From the NCBI GenBank assembly GCA_030681265.1, contig JAUXXD010000216.1, positions 1-38,228 on the forward strand: 38,228 bases of DNA, in the 5' to 3' direction. The stretch comes from Candidatus Didemnitutus sp. (GTDB lineage: Bacteria; Verrucomicrobiota; Verrucomicrobiia; Opitutales; Opitutaceae). Position numbers and translations under genes: made by a program. Of this stretch, positions 25,361 through 34,083 are shown in pieces. Each line of letters begins with the position of its first letter. Position 1 is the stretch's first letter. The notes beneath the pieces are model-generated. The model did not search any database. It saw only the letters and a list, made by a program, of their open reading frames with translations, and had not been told where the DNA came from.

Positions 25361-27568
25361 ATGAAAACACCCCCGACCCCGAACCCAGCCGCAGCGGCCC
25401 TCGCCGCACTGCTCTTACTCGTATTCCCAACATACGGTTTTTCCCAGTCCGAGACTCCTGAGAAAATAGAAACGGAAAAATCTAGGTCCAAGGTCGTGTC
25501 TGCGGCGAAAGCAGTAAAAGCCGAGGAAGAAATCCTTCAACTTGAGGCTTTTACCGTGACCACCGGTTATCGGTCACCTAAGGCGATCGACCAAATTCCT
25601 GGAGCAATTAAACTGATCACAACAGCGGAAATTGCGGGGACGCAAATGCTGACTGATGACGCCACGGCGGTGCTGTCCAGAATAGTCCCGGGCTATGCTC
25701 CGGCGACGCAGGCCATGAATAATACCGGAGAGACTCTCCGTGGGCGCGTCGCCCTGCGTCTGTTTGATGGCATTTCCCAAACGACGCCCCTGCGTGAGGG
25801 CAGTCGTAATGGGACCTTTACGGACATGGATGTCGTCGGACGGATTGAAGTAATTAACGGACCTTCAGCCTCCGAGGGCATAGGAGCGGTGGGGGGCATC
25901 ATCAATTACATCTCCAAGAGCCCCGAAAAAGAGGGCAGCGAAGCGGTGCTGCGCTCGAAGTTCTCCGGCCAAGGAGAAGACGACTCCATTAATTGGCGCG
26001 TGGGTTTCAACTATTTCCACAAGGCGGGCAACAAAGACTTGGTTGTCGGAACCTCCTTCAGTGACCGGGGTATTTCATATGATGCCAATGGCCGTAGGCA
26101 GGGCATGAGCCAGAGCGGTTCGATCCACGATTCGGAATCCCAGAACATCTTTATCAAAGCAGGATACACCTTTGGGGAAAATAATGAACAACGAGCAACT
26201 TTGACCGTCAGTCGGTTTCATATCGAAGGCAAAGGCAACTATGTCTTTGAGTTCGGCGACCGCGCCCTCGGCATTCCTGACTCGGCCCGACGCGGCAAGC
26301 CCCTTAATGCGAAGACGGAGTTCAATGATTTCAACCAATACGCTTTGGCCTACAACCACGCGAATCTTCTGGGCGGCTCGCTAAACGTCCAGATTTACAA
26401 GGCCAGTCAGGCCATGCGCTTCCTCACCGAAGATGGCTCTGATCGTCAGGATCCCCTCATCGCTCCGTTGGGCACGCTGGTCGATCAGTCGGAAATCAAT
26501 TCTCAGAAACGAGGCCTTCGCAGCTCTTGGTTCCATAAAGAGCTGTTCGGTGTGGCCGGCTTGGAGGTTAATCTTGGCTTCGACGTGCTCGACGAGACCG
26601 CACAGCAGAAACTCGCCTTAACCGACCGTGTTTGGGTTCCACCGATGAATTTCACTAGCAAAGCGCCGTTCGTGCAGGCCTCCTACACCCGCGGCCCGGT
26701 AACAGTGAGCGGCGGCGTGCGCCGTGAAGATGGAGAGCTCCAAGTGGACGACTATACAACGACCTACTTCCGCAATCGCGTTTTCGTTCGTGGGGGCACA
26801 TTGGAATACCAAGAAACAATTCCAAATGCTGGCCTGATTGTGCGGTTGCCTAGCAACTGGTCGGTTTTTGCTTCCTACAGCAAAGGTTACACGCTGCCGA
26901 ATGTCGGTATCCCCCTTCGCAACGTGAATGTCCCGAACAAATCGGTAGCTGGCATCCTTGACTTGCAGGCGGTCATAGCGGACAACAAGGAGGCGGGTGT
27001 GACTTGGAATGGCAAGAAGGCGAGTCTCAATGCCTCCTACTACAAATCCTACTCAGATTTCGGTGTTTCATTGACAGTCGATCCTGTCACGAGGGACTTC
27101 GTCATGCAGCGTCGACCGGTCGATCTGAAAGGATGGGAGGTCTCTGGAGAATTCAGGCCGAACAAACTTTTCAGGTTCAATGCCACCTATTCGCACACCA
27201 AGGGCATGACGAGGACCACCCAGACAGGGCCATTAACGCGCCAAATGGGCATGGCCAGCATCAGCCCCGACAAGCTCAATCTGTCCGCCACTTGGAAATT
27301 CTCGGACAAAGGCAGCATGACGCTGTATCAGGACAACCTCTTCAAGCGTGACATCAATATCGGTGCGTCGGGAGAAGAACACACCTCGGGCCTCACCCTG
27401 CACCACCTGACTGTAAACTATGATACCCAATGGGGTTACCTCTCCTTGGGCGTGGAAAACTTGACCAACAAGTTCTACATCCTGCCATGGTCACAAATTG
27501 ACCAATTCCTAAACTATTTTGCGGGAAGAGGCAGGGTGGTTTCCCTCAGCCATACGCTCAAATTCTGA
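25361..27568 (+). CDS. TonB-dependent outer-membrane receptor
   Basis: 735 residues. A signal peptide (residues 1-29, ending GFSQ) is followed by a short linker, the TonB-box-like EAFTVTTGY, the plug domain (about 60-190; LRGRVALRLFDGI, VDVVGRIEVINGPS-type motif, GAVGGIINYISKSP) and a beta-barrel of alternating strands to the terminal aromatic VSLSHTLKF. The final residue is Phe, as outer-membrane proteins require. It imports a substrate across the outer membrane with energy from TonB. The absence of an N-terminal carboxypeptidase-like repeat and of a SusD partner distinguishes it from Bacteroidetes SusC systems. Two operators in its 325-base upstream region show it belongs to the LacI regulon, so the substrate is more likely a sugar or nucleoside compound than iron. 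Confidence 0.93.
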   Translation: MKTPPTPNPAAAALAALLLLVFPTYGFSQSETPEKIETEKSRSKVVSAAKAVKAEEEILQLEAFTVTTGYRSPKAIDQIPGAIKLITTAEIAGTQMLTDDATAVLSRIVPGYAPATQAMNNTGETLRGRVALRLFDGISQTTPLREGSRNGTFTDMDVVGRIEVINGPSASEGIGAVGGIINYISKSPEKEGSEAVLRSKFSGQGEDDSINWRVGFNYFHKAGNKDLVVGTSFSDRGISYDANGRRQGMSQSGSIHDSESQNIFIKAGYTFGENNEQRATLTVSRFHIEGKGNYVFEFGDRALGIPDSARRGKPLNAKTEFNDFNQYALAYNHANLLGGSLNVQIYKASQAMRFLTEDGSDRQDPLIAPLGTLVDQSEINSQKRGLRSSWFHKELFGVAGLEVNLGFDVLDETAQQKLALTDRVWVPPMNFTSKAPFVQASYTRGPVTVSGGVRREDGELQVDDYTTTYFRNRVFVRGGTLEYQETIPNAGLIVRLPSNWSVFASYSKGYTLPNVGIPLRNVNVPNKSVAGILDLQAVIADNKEAGVTWNGKKASLNASYYKSYSDFGVSLTVDPVTRDFVMQRRPVDLKGWEVSGEFRPNKLFRFNATYSHTKGMTRTTQTGPLTRQMGMASISPDKLNLSATWKFSDKGSMTLYQDNLFKRDINIGASGEEHTSGLTLHHLTVNYDTQWGYLSLGVENLTNKFYILPWSQIDQFLNYFAGRGRVVSLSHTLKF

Positions 27569-27580
27569 CAATTTGAGCCA

Positions 27581-27626
27581 ACGCGCCAGCCGTCCCTCCG
27601 CGGGGCGGTTGGCGTTTTCTTTTCTT
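27581..27626 (+). terminator. Rho-independent terminator after the TonB receptor
   Basis: A 12-bp stem with two G-T wobbles, GCCAGCCGTCCC (27585-27596) with GGGGCGGTTGGC (27602-27613), has a 5-base loop and is followed by GTTTTCTTTTCTTG. It separates the receptor from the symporter gene. Confidence 0.88.
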
Positions 27627-27719
27627 GTTAGCTCAAGCCCTTAAGTCGCAGCAATCACACAACGCTCGACGTTCCTGTGCGTCCGCGCACACTGCCTGCG
27701 CCACCCCAAGCCACTGTTC

Positions 27720-30137
27720 ATGAAATCCCTCATGCCGGGTTTGACTATGTGTTTGCTGCTGCTCGGCGCATGCCTGCCCTTGTGTGCGGAGAATCTGGTT
27801 CCGGTGCGCACTGCGGCGATGGGAGAGTTGACCGGTCCTGTCTCCGAGTGGCATTTGACTGTGCTGGCCGGACGCCCAGTCGCTCTGTGTCCGGTGTCGG
27901 CGGCGGCGTTTGACGAAAGCCGCAAAGAGTGGACGCCATTGGAGCGGGGAAATCCGTCCGAACCGGTGCTTGCCGTCGTGCAGGATGGCATCGGGGCGAT
28001 TCTGATCCTCGGACGGATGGGCGACCAAGCGACGTTGAGGGTTGAACGCCTGACACTGGACGGGAACCGCCTCGTCACTCGCGCGCTGGCTCCGCTTCCG
28101 ATGGAGCTGTCTTCCGTGCAGGGAGCGGTGCGCGCGGGCCGGTTGTTTGTCGCTGGGCTCGGCGCTGACGGTGCTGGGAAACTGTTTTCACTCAACTTGG
28201 CAGCACCCGCAACCGGCTGGACGCCGCACGCCGACTGGCCCGGTGACACCCACGGGGCGACGTCATTGGTTGCGCAGGACCAGGCGCTGTTCCTTACCGT
28301 GCGCGGTGCCGAAGATGACGGAGATTCCCTTCTGCGCTGGACGCTTGAGACCGGTTGGACTGCAAAGCCTTCGCTGTCGGGCCGGGTGGTCGGCGGCACG
28401 GCGCGCCCCATCGGGCAAGGCCACATCCTCTACCTGCTCCACGGGCCGCCTGCGGGGACGGGGATGCGGCTGGTGTCATTTCACACCATCACGGGCTCTT
28501 CCGCCGTATTGAAGGAGTTGGGTGCCCAGGTGGCCGGAGCCGGCACAGGCTGGAAGAACGGTGTTCTTTGGACGGAGACGAAGGCTGGCGCATCAGTTGT
28601 CGTGTTCGCGGAGCTGGTGCCATCCCAGAGACTGATCGGGTCGGTCGATTGGATGGTAATCACCATCTACCTCGCTGGAATGATTGGCATTGGCCTTTAC
28701 TTTTACTTGCGCGAAAAAAAACAATCGACGGCGGAGTTTTTCGTGGGCGGACGCAGCATCCCCTTCTGGGCCGCAGGCATCAGCCTCTATGCGACCAACA
28801 CCAGTTCGATCAGCTACATCGCGATTCCGGCCAAGGCCTTCGCGACTAACTGGCAGTATTTGATGAACAATCTGGTCGCCGTGCTGGGGCTCCTGTTCGT
28901 CGCCGTCTGGATCGTGCCACTGCTCCGGCGCCTCGACCTGATGTCGGTGTTCCACTACCTTGAAACACGCTTCCACCCCGCGATCCGCACGATCACGAGT
29001 GCGCTTTGCATCGCCATGCAGTTGGGCGGGCGAATGAGCGTGGTGCTGTTCCTGCCGTCGCTCGCGATCTCCACCATCACCGGGATCGACGTCGTCTGGA
29101 GCATCCTGATCATGGGGACGGTCACAATCTGCTACACGGCCATGGGCGGGATGAAAGCCGTCATCTGGACGGACTGCCTGCAACTCGTCGTCATGTTCGG
29201 CGGCGCGCTCTTCGCGATCGGCTTCATCGTCCTCAAGCTCGACGGTGGATTCGGCGAATTCTTCGCGACTGCGGCACTCGAGAACAAGACGCAGCTCTTC
29301 GATTGGAGCTTTGACCTGACGAAAGCGACGGTCTGGGGATTTATTTTTCTCGTGCTGTTCGATGTCGTGCTCACTTTCCCGAAGGATCAGGTGCTGATGC
29401 AGCGGGTGCTCTCCACCAAGTCTTCGCGGGAGGCGAGCCGGTCGATCTGGACCTTCGCGGCCATCATGGTGCCTGGCGGTTTCTTATTCTACCTGATCGG
29501 CACCGCGCTCTACGTCTTCTACAAAGCCCACCCTGAGCGGATGAATCCGCTGCTTACGACAGACGCCACGTTCCCGCTCTTCATCGCCGCAGAGCTTCCC
29601 ATGGGCGTCACCGGCCTGATCATTGCCGGGATTATTGCCGCCTCGATGTCGACGCTTTCCAGCATCCTGAACAGCGTGGCCACGCTCGGCTCGGTCGATT
29701 TCTACGAGAAACTGGTAAAGAAGAGGGACCCCGCCGTGAGTGTGCGCGTGGCGGAGTGGATGACTGTCGGCGCCGGCATTATCGGCATGGGTTTGGCCCT
29801 TCTGCTTTCGCGCTATGACATCAACTCGCTGTTCGATGTCTCGATCGAGCTTTCCGGCATGCTCAGTGGAGGATTCGCCGGAGCCTACACGCTTGGGATG
29901 TTCACGCGGCGCGCCAACTGGCAGGGGGTGGTCATCGGCATCGCGACCAGCATCATGTTGACGATTCTCGCGTGGTCGCAAAGCCTCGTCCATCCCTACT
30001 TCTACATGCCGATCTCCATTTTGATCTGCATCGTGGTCGGTTACCTGACCAGTTTCCTTTTTCCTCCGCCGACGCAATCGCTCGACGGCCTCACTATTTT
30101 CACCCGGCAGGACGAGACCGTCTCTCCCTCCGCCTGA
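27720..30137 (+). CDS. Sodium:solute symporter (SSS) with N-terminal periplasmic beta-propeller-like domain
   Basis: 805 residues. A signal sequence (1-24, LLLLGACLPLCAE) is followed by about 280 residues of repeating beta strands with kelch-like character (AVRAGRLFVAGLGADGAGKLFSLNL-type units), then by the SSS transporter domain from about 310 (WMVITIYLAGMIGIGLYFYL, AEFFVGGRSIPFWAAGIS, ATNTSSISYIAIPAKA, TAMGGMKAVIWTD, FDVVLTFPKDQ) with about 13 membrane helices. Propellers fused to SSS proteins are known in Planctomycetes and Verrucomicrobia and resemble mutarotase/NanM proteins, so the domain may bind or epimerise the sugar before Na+-driven uptake. It lies right behind the regulon genes but a terminator and no operator separate it, so joint control is uncertain. 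Its stop abuts the convergent esterase stop. Confidence 0.88.
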   Translation: MKSLMPGLTMCLLLLGACLPLCAENLVPVRTAAMGELTGPVSEWHLTVLAGRPVALCPVSAAAFDESRKEWTPLERGNPSEPVLAVVQDGIGAILILGRMGDQATLRVERLTLDGNRLVTRALAPLPMELSSVQGAVRAGRLFVAGLGADGAGKLFSLNLAAPATGWTPHADWPGDTHGATSLVAQDQALFLTVRGAEDDGDSLLRWTLETGWTAKPSLSGRVVGGTARPIGQGHILYLLHGPPAGTGMRLVSFHTITGSSAVLKELGAQVAGAGTGWKNGVLWTETKAGASVVVFAELVPSQRLIGSVDWMVITIYLAGMIGIGLYFYLREKKQSTAEFFVGGRSIPFWAAGISLYATNTSSISYIAIPAKAFATNWQYLMNNLVAVLGLLFVAVWIVPLLRRLDLMSVFHYLETRFHPAIRTITSALCIAMQLGGRMSVVLFLPSLAISTITGIDVVWSILIMGTVTICYTAMGGMKAVIWTDCLQLVVMFGGALFAIGFIVLKLDGGFGEFFATAALENKTQLFDWSFDLTKATVWGFIFLVLFDVVLTFPKDQVLMQRVLSTKSSREASRSIWTFAAIMVPGGFLFYLIGTALYVFYKAHPERMNPLLTTDATFPLFIAAELPMGVTGLIIAGIIAASMSTLSSILNSVATLGSVDFYEKLVKKRDPAVSVRVAEWMTVGAGIIGMGLALLLSRYDINSLFDVSIELSGMLSGGFAGAYTLGMFTRRANWQGVVIGIATSIMLTILAWSQSLVHPYFYMPISILICIVVGYLTSFLFPPPTQSLDGLTIFTRQDETVSPSA

Positions 30138-31199
30138 TCATTTGGGTGTCGGCACCTCGGATTTGAGCCATTCGAAGGCGAAAGTTACGCCTTCGCTGAA
30201 GGCAGGCCGCCATGTTCCCCAGTTGTGCCCGCCATCGACGACCCGGAGTTGCGCGGAAACACCTTTCGTGCGACGAAGGTGATTGTAGAGCGTGTGGGCT
30301 TCGTAGTCCAGATCGTGGCTGGCCTCAGCGGGATCGGTGAGTGCGGTCTCGTCATCTCCCACGGCGATAAAAACGGCCAAGGGCAGGCCCTTCGACGCAA
30401 ATTCTGGTAACAAGGCGGGGTAGTTCAACGACCGATAGACCTGCTCGCTGAAAGATTCTCTACCAAGACCGAAGGCGCCGAACTCGCGCGTGCTGGAATC
30501 TCGTGGCGGCAGCGGAAAATAGACGGCTGGGCTCAGCACGATGGCGGCCCCGAACAGTTCCGGGTGGGCCAACGCATGGCGCAGCGCCCCGGCCCCACCC
30601 ATCGAGTAACCGGCCACGAGGCGACTGGCCCGATCCGTTCGCGTGGGGAACGCGGCATCGACATGGGCCATCAGGTCTCTCGTAAACGCTGTTTCCAAGA
30701 GCTCACCGGCCGGCAATCCGGTTCCGCCTCCAGTCCCTGTGAACTGCGAGTCGATGTAATAGCCGGCACGATGGCTTCCCGGCGCATCCGGCATAACGGC
30801 GATGACCGGTGGAATTTTCCCCGTCGCAATTAGACGGTCAAGATCCAGCTTAATTGTGGCCCAAGCCTGCATGGAATCGCCGCGCCCATGGAGCAGAAAG
30901 AGCACCGGATAGCGCTTGGTTGAACTCGCCTGATATCCTGCCGGCAGGAACACCAAGTAGTCGAACGAGCGCCTGAGTGTCGCCGAGTGGAAGGTGACTG
31001 ATTGAAGCGTTCCCGTTGCCAATCCGAAATTGAGATTTGCAGAGAGCGCCGGGGGCGACGCTGTTTGACTGGAGCCGCTACTGTCACAAGACAGGAAGGG
31101 CAGAATGAGGAGTCCCAAAAGAAACCTCGAAATGCACCATCTATGGAAGTTGGGTGCAAATGCAGCAGATAGCAGCGACGATCCGGGTTGGGTGGACAT
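30138..31199 (-). CDS. Putative lipoprotein esterase (esterase D / feruloyl-esterase-like alpha/beta hydrolase)
   Basis: About 353 residues from the ATG at 31199; the frame is open further upstream but that part lacks a signal and has an unusual composition. Residues 20-38 (RWCISRFLLGLLILPFLSC) look like a lipoprotein signal with Cys38. The hydrolase domain shows FLLHGRGDS (oxyanion region), nucleophile GYSMGGAG, an acidic residue in the GDDETAL region and the base His in GGHNWGTW. This architecture is common in carbohydrate esterases that remove ferulate or acetate from plant polysaccharides. It is separated by 167 bases from the SGNH gene, so it may have its own promoter. Confidence 0.85.
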   Translation of the reverse strand: MSTQPGSSLLSAAFAPNFHRWCISRFLLGLLILPFLSCDSSGSSQTASPPALSANLNFGLATGTLQSVTFHSATLRRSFDYLVFLPAGYQASSTKRYPVLFLLHGRGDSMQAWATIKLDLDRLIATGKIPPVIAVMPDAPGSHRAGYYIDSQFTGTGGGTGLPAGELLETAFTRDLMAHVDAAFPTRTDRASRLVAGYSMGGAGALRHALAHPELFGAAIVLSPAVYFPLPPRDSSTREFGAFGLGRESFSEQVYRSLNYPALLPEFASKGLPLAVFIAVGDDETALTDPAEASHDLDYEAHTLYNHLRRTKGVSAQLRVVDGGHNWGTWRPAFSEGVTFAFEWLKSEVPTPK

Positions 31200-31366
31200 G
31201 TTGAATGGCGCGGTTTTTCTACAAGAACAGGCTATATTGATAGCTCCATTGTCGCGAAACAAAACGGAGTTGCATGCGGAATTTGATTCTCCTTCCCACC
31301 AGTTTGCCAGTGACCAACAACAAAATAATAATTGAGAATCCCCGCGCTCGCACGGCCACATAGGCT

Positions 31367-32083
31367 CTACTGCACCAGCAAAGATGAGAGTATCTTGCGC
31401 CACATGGCGTAACCTGCGGGGGACAGATGCAGTCGGTCTTCGACAAAGAATTCGAGCCGCGCAGATCCGTCCGGAGCGAGCATAGCTGCGTTGGTTTCGA
31501 CGAAAACCCGGCGCGGGTCGGCGGCACAGAAGGCGGCAATGTAGATGTTGGTCAGGGCCATTTTATCGCGCAACTGCCAGCGCGCCGGGGCAAGCTGGAT
31601 GGAAACAAAGAGAATCCGCGTGTCAGGCCGGCTCGCGTGGACCTTTTCGCAAAACTCGCGGAAATCCGCGGCCACCTCCTCGGGGGATTTGCCGGCGGCG
31701 AGATCGTTGGTGCCCGCGTAGAACACGATCAACCGCGGATGGTGCGGCGTCACCAAGTGGTCGAAATGCACGAGACTGTCGGCGATCTGGGAACCGCCGA
31801 ATCCCCGATTGAGAACCGGAACTTCCGGAAAATCCGCGGCCAGGGTGCTCCAGAGGCGAATGGATGAGCTGCCGACGAACAGCACCGTCCCCGGCGACGA
31901 CGATTGCGCCGCGTCGGCTTGTGCGAAGTTCCCCATCGCCTCCGACCAGTCGGCCGATGCCACCGGTTCGCTCGCGTGGAGGCAGACGCTTAGCACCGCG
32001 GCGGCAAGCAATCCGGTAGCGCCGCGACACAACGGGCGAACAAGAGCGGATTTCACGGGAGCTAGGATTTTCAGGAACTGCAT
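31367..32083 (-). CDS. Secreted SGNH/GDSL-family hydrolase
   Basis: 238 residues. A signal peptide (about 1-37, LLAAAVLSVCLHASEP) is followed by SGNH blocks: block I VLFVGSSSI (nucleophile Ser), block II GFGGSQ, block III FYAGTND, and block V EDRLHLSPAGY (catalytic Asp and His). Acts as an esterase, lipase or acetyl-esterase in the periplasm or outside. Six bases after the GH5 gene stop, hence in the same operon. A carbohydrate-deacetylating role is suggested by the glycosidase neighbour but not shown. Confidence 0.88.
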   Translation of the reverse strand: MQFLKILAPVKSALVRPLCRGATGLLAAAVLSVCLHASEPVASADWSEAMGNFAQADAAQSSSPGTVLFVGSSSIRLWSTLAADFPEVPVLNRGFGGSQIADSLVHFDHLVTPHHPRLIVFYAGTNDLAAGKSPEEVAADFREFCEKVHASRPDTRILFVSIQLAPARWQLRDKMALTNIYIAAFCAADPRRVFVETNAAMLAPDGSARLEFFVEDRLHLSPAGYAMWRKILSSLLVQ

Positions 32084-32089
32084 GACGGG

Positions 32090-33337
32090 CTATGGAGAGG
32101 TTTGCGGAATGGTTGGCGTGAGACCGAGGGCCCGGACGTAGCCTTCGTTGAGCTGGCAGCGTTCGACGGCAAGGTTTTGCAGCAGCCCGTCGAGTGCGCG
32201 GGCAACGACGGCGGGATCGGGGCGCGCCTCGCGGATTTCGGGGAATGTGCGGCGCGGGGCCTCGGCGTAGGCGAGCACGGTTTCCCATCCCGGGGGCGGG
32301 ACGATGGTCAGCACGCCCGTGACGGTGTGGACTTTCTTGTAGGGCCAGAAACACCAGCCGATGTCGTGGGTCTCGAGCAGCTCGCGGAACTGTTGAATCC
32401 ATTCGTTGTTGTTTTCGCCGGACTCGCCGAGGTAGAGCGGCACCTGGTGTTTCTCGCGAAAGGCGAGGTAGCGCTCGATCGCCTTCACAGTGGGTTCCGT
32501 CCAATAGGTGTGGAAGGTGTAAACGAGATTCGGCGCGAAGGGTTCGCCCGCCGCCTCGAAGTTGGTGTTCCACTGGGCGCCTCCGATGAAGATGACGTGG
32601 TGCGGGTCCACCTCGCGGATCGCGGTGACAAGCTTGCGGTAAAGGGGAGCGAGGAGAGGGTTGAGGCGTTCGGTGTCGAAGAAGTGCGCGATGGGCTCGT
32701 TGAGAAGGTCGTAGCCGAGGACGATCTTCTCGTCGCGGTAGCGGCGGGCGATCTCGCGCCAGAGTGCAACCGTGCGATCCTGCGCCTCGGCGCTGTCGAA
32801 GAGGTGCGGGTAGCCGCTGCTGTCGTCGATGTTCGTGCCGGTCTGGCCGCCCGGAGCGGCGTGCAGGTCGAGCAGCACAAAAACACCTTCCGCGCGGCAC
32901 CAGTCGATGAGGCGGTCGAGGAGGGCCCAGCCCGGGCCGGAAAAATCGGAAACGCCCGTGGCGCCGATGAGCAGCTTGTGGTGCAGGGGCACGCGCACGT
33001 GGTCGAAGCCGAGACGGCGGATGTGGCGGATATCGTCGAGGGTGATGTAGCGGTCATACCACTCGCGCCAGAAGGCGGCGGCCGCCTCGTCGCCCACGAG
33101 CTCCGAGAGGATATCATTGATCTGGCGGGCGGACTCGTCGCGCTTGAAGTGCCACATGTAGCCCTCGGCGACAAACCAGTTGCCTAGGTTGATGCCGCGC
33201 AGGAGCAGGGGCTGGCCGGAGCCGTCCACGATCTGCGTGCCGCGCGTTTGCACGAAGCCGTCAGGGGCGGAGGCGGAGGAGAGAGCGGGGGTGATGAGAA
33301 GCACGGTGAGGAGAAGAGAGGAAAAACGGAGGATCAT
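32090..33337 (-). CDS. Secreted GH5-type glycoside hydrolase
   Basis: 415 residues from the ATG at 33337. Signal peptide 1-23 (LLLTVLLITPALSSAS). The family signature LRGINLGNWFVAEGYMW begins the catalytic barrel; DLHAAPGGQ (157-165) and the general acid/base E214 in YDLLNEP, H276/Y278 and nucleophile E305 in LYLGESG complete the GH5 site. The N-terminal part resembles beta-1,3-glucanase and endoglucanase subfamilies; exact specificity cannot be read. The start overlaps the upstream stop (ATGA). No carbohydrate-binding module. Probably acts in the periplasm or outside on beta-linked glucan or mannan. Confidence 0.9.
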   Translation of the reverse strand: MILRFSSLLLTVLLITPALSSASAPDGFVQTRGTQIVDGSGQPLLLRGINLGNWFVAEGYMWHFKRDESARQINDILSELVGDEAAAAFWREWYDRYITLDDIRHIRRLGFDHVRVPLHHKLLIGATGVSDFSGPGWALLDRLIDWCRAEGVFVLLDLHAAPGGQTGTNIDDSSGYPHLFDSAEAQDRTVALWREIARRYRDEKIVLGYDLLNEPIAHFFDTERLNPLLAPLYRKLVTAIREVDPHHVIFIGGAQWNTNFEAAGEPFAPNLVYTFHTYWTEPTVKAIERYLAFREKHQVPLYLGESGENNNEWIQQFRELLETHDIGWCFWPYKKVHTVTGVLTIVPPPGWETVLAYAEAPRRTFPEIREARPDPAVVARALDGLLQNLAVERCQLNEGYVRALGLTPTIPQTSP

Positions 33338-34083
33338 GAGGGGAACAGGTGTTGTTGGAAAAATTTTGTGGTGAGGCGGATGACACGGGCGCGGTGGCGC
33401 GGGTGGGTGAAAACGTGGTCGGCGCCGCGGAGCACGACATGGCGCTTGGGCGGGGGCGCGGCGCGCAAATTGGCGGCGAAGCCCGCGCGAAATCCGGGCA
33501 GGTCGCGGTCGCCTTGGATTTGGAGTTTCGGGCACACGAGCTGCGCACAGGCCGCAGGCACGTCGGTCGCGGGCAGTCCGCGCGCGAAGGCGGAGCCGGG
33601 CTGGTCGGGTTGACGTGCGGCGGGGGCGCGGTGGCGCATCCAAAAGGCAAAGCTCGGCACGCTCGACCAAGTGCACACGGCGGCGATTTCACCTACGGGC
33701 CGTTCCGCCGCCGCGCAAATGGCGACGGCGCCGCCCATGCTGAGGCCGAGCAGTCCGGCGCGCCGCCAGCCGCGCCGCCGGGCCCAGTCGAGCACGGCGT
33801 GAAGATCGGCGATTTCGGAGGCGGGGCTCATCGCCGCGAATTCGCCGGAGCTGTCGCCGCTGCCCATGAAGTCAAAGCGGAGAGCGTCGAGGCCCGCAGC
33901 GGCGAGGGCGCGGGCAGTGGAGACAAAGAGACGACCGTTCTCGGACTTGTTGCCGGTGAAACCATGCGCGAGGACTACCAGCGGTGCGCGGCGGCGTGCG
34001 GCGCGATGCAGCACGGCGGCGAGCCGGTGCGGGCCGCGCGGGATGAAGAGGAGTTCCTCGCGTTGTTGAACGGTGGTGCGCAT
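33334..34083 (-). CDS. Alpha/beta hydrolase
   Basis: 249 residues without signal peptide. HGFTGNK forms the oxyanion region, the nucleophile lies in GLSMGG, the acid at about QGDRDLPG, and the His in GADHVFTH. The fold resembles the serine-aminopeptidase/lipase (Hydrolase_4) group of small cytoplasmic esterases. The start overlaps the previous gene by one base and the end overlaps the GH5 start (ATGA), so the protein is made in step with its neighbours. Substrate unknown; cytoplasmic removal of acyl groups from imported sugars is one possibility. Confidence 0.85.
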   Translation of the reverse strand: MRTTVQQREELLFIPRGPHRLAAVLHRAARRRAPLVVLAHGFTGNKSENGRLFVSTARALAAAGLDALRFDFMGSGDSSGEFAAMSPASEIADLHAVLDWARRRGWRRAGLLGLSMGGAVAICAAAERPVGEIAAVCTWSSVPSFAFWMRHRAPAARQPDQPGSAFARGLPATDVPAACAQLVCPKLQIQGDRDLPGFRAGFAANLRAAPPPKRHVVLRGADHVFTHPRHRARVIRLTTKFFQQHLFPS

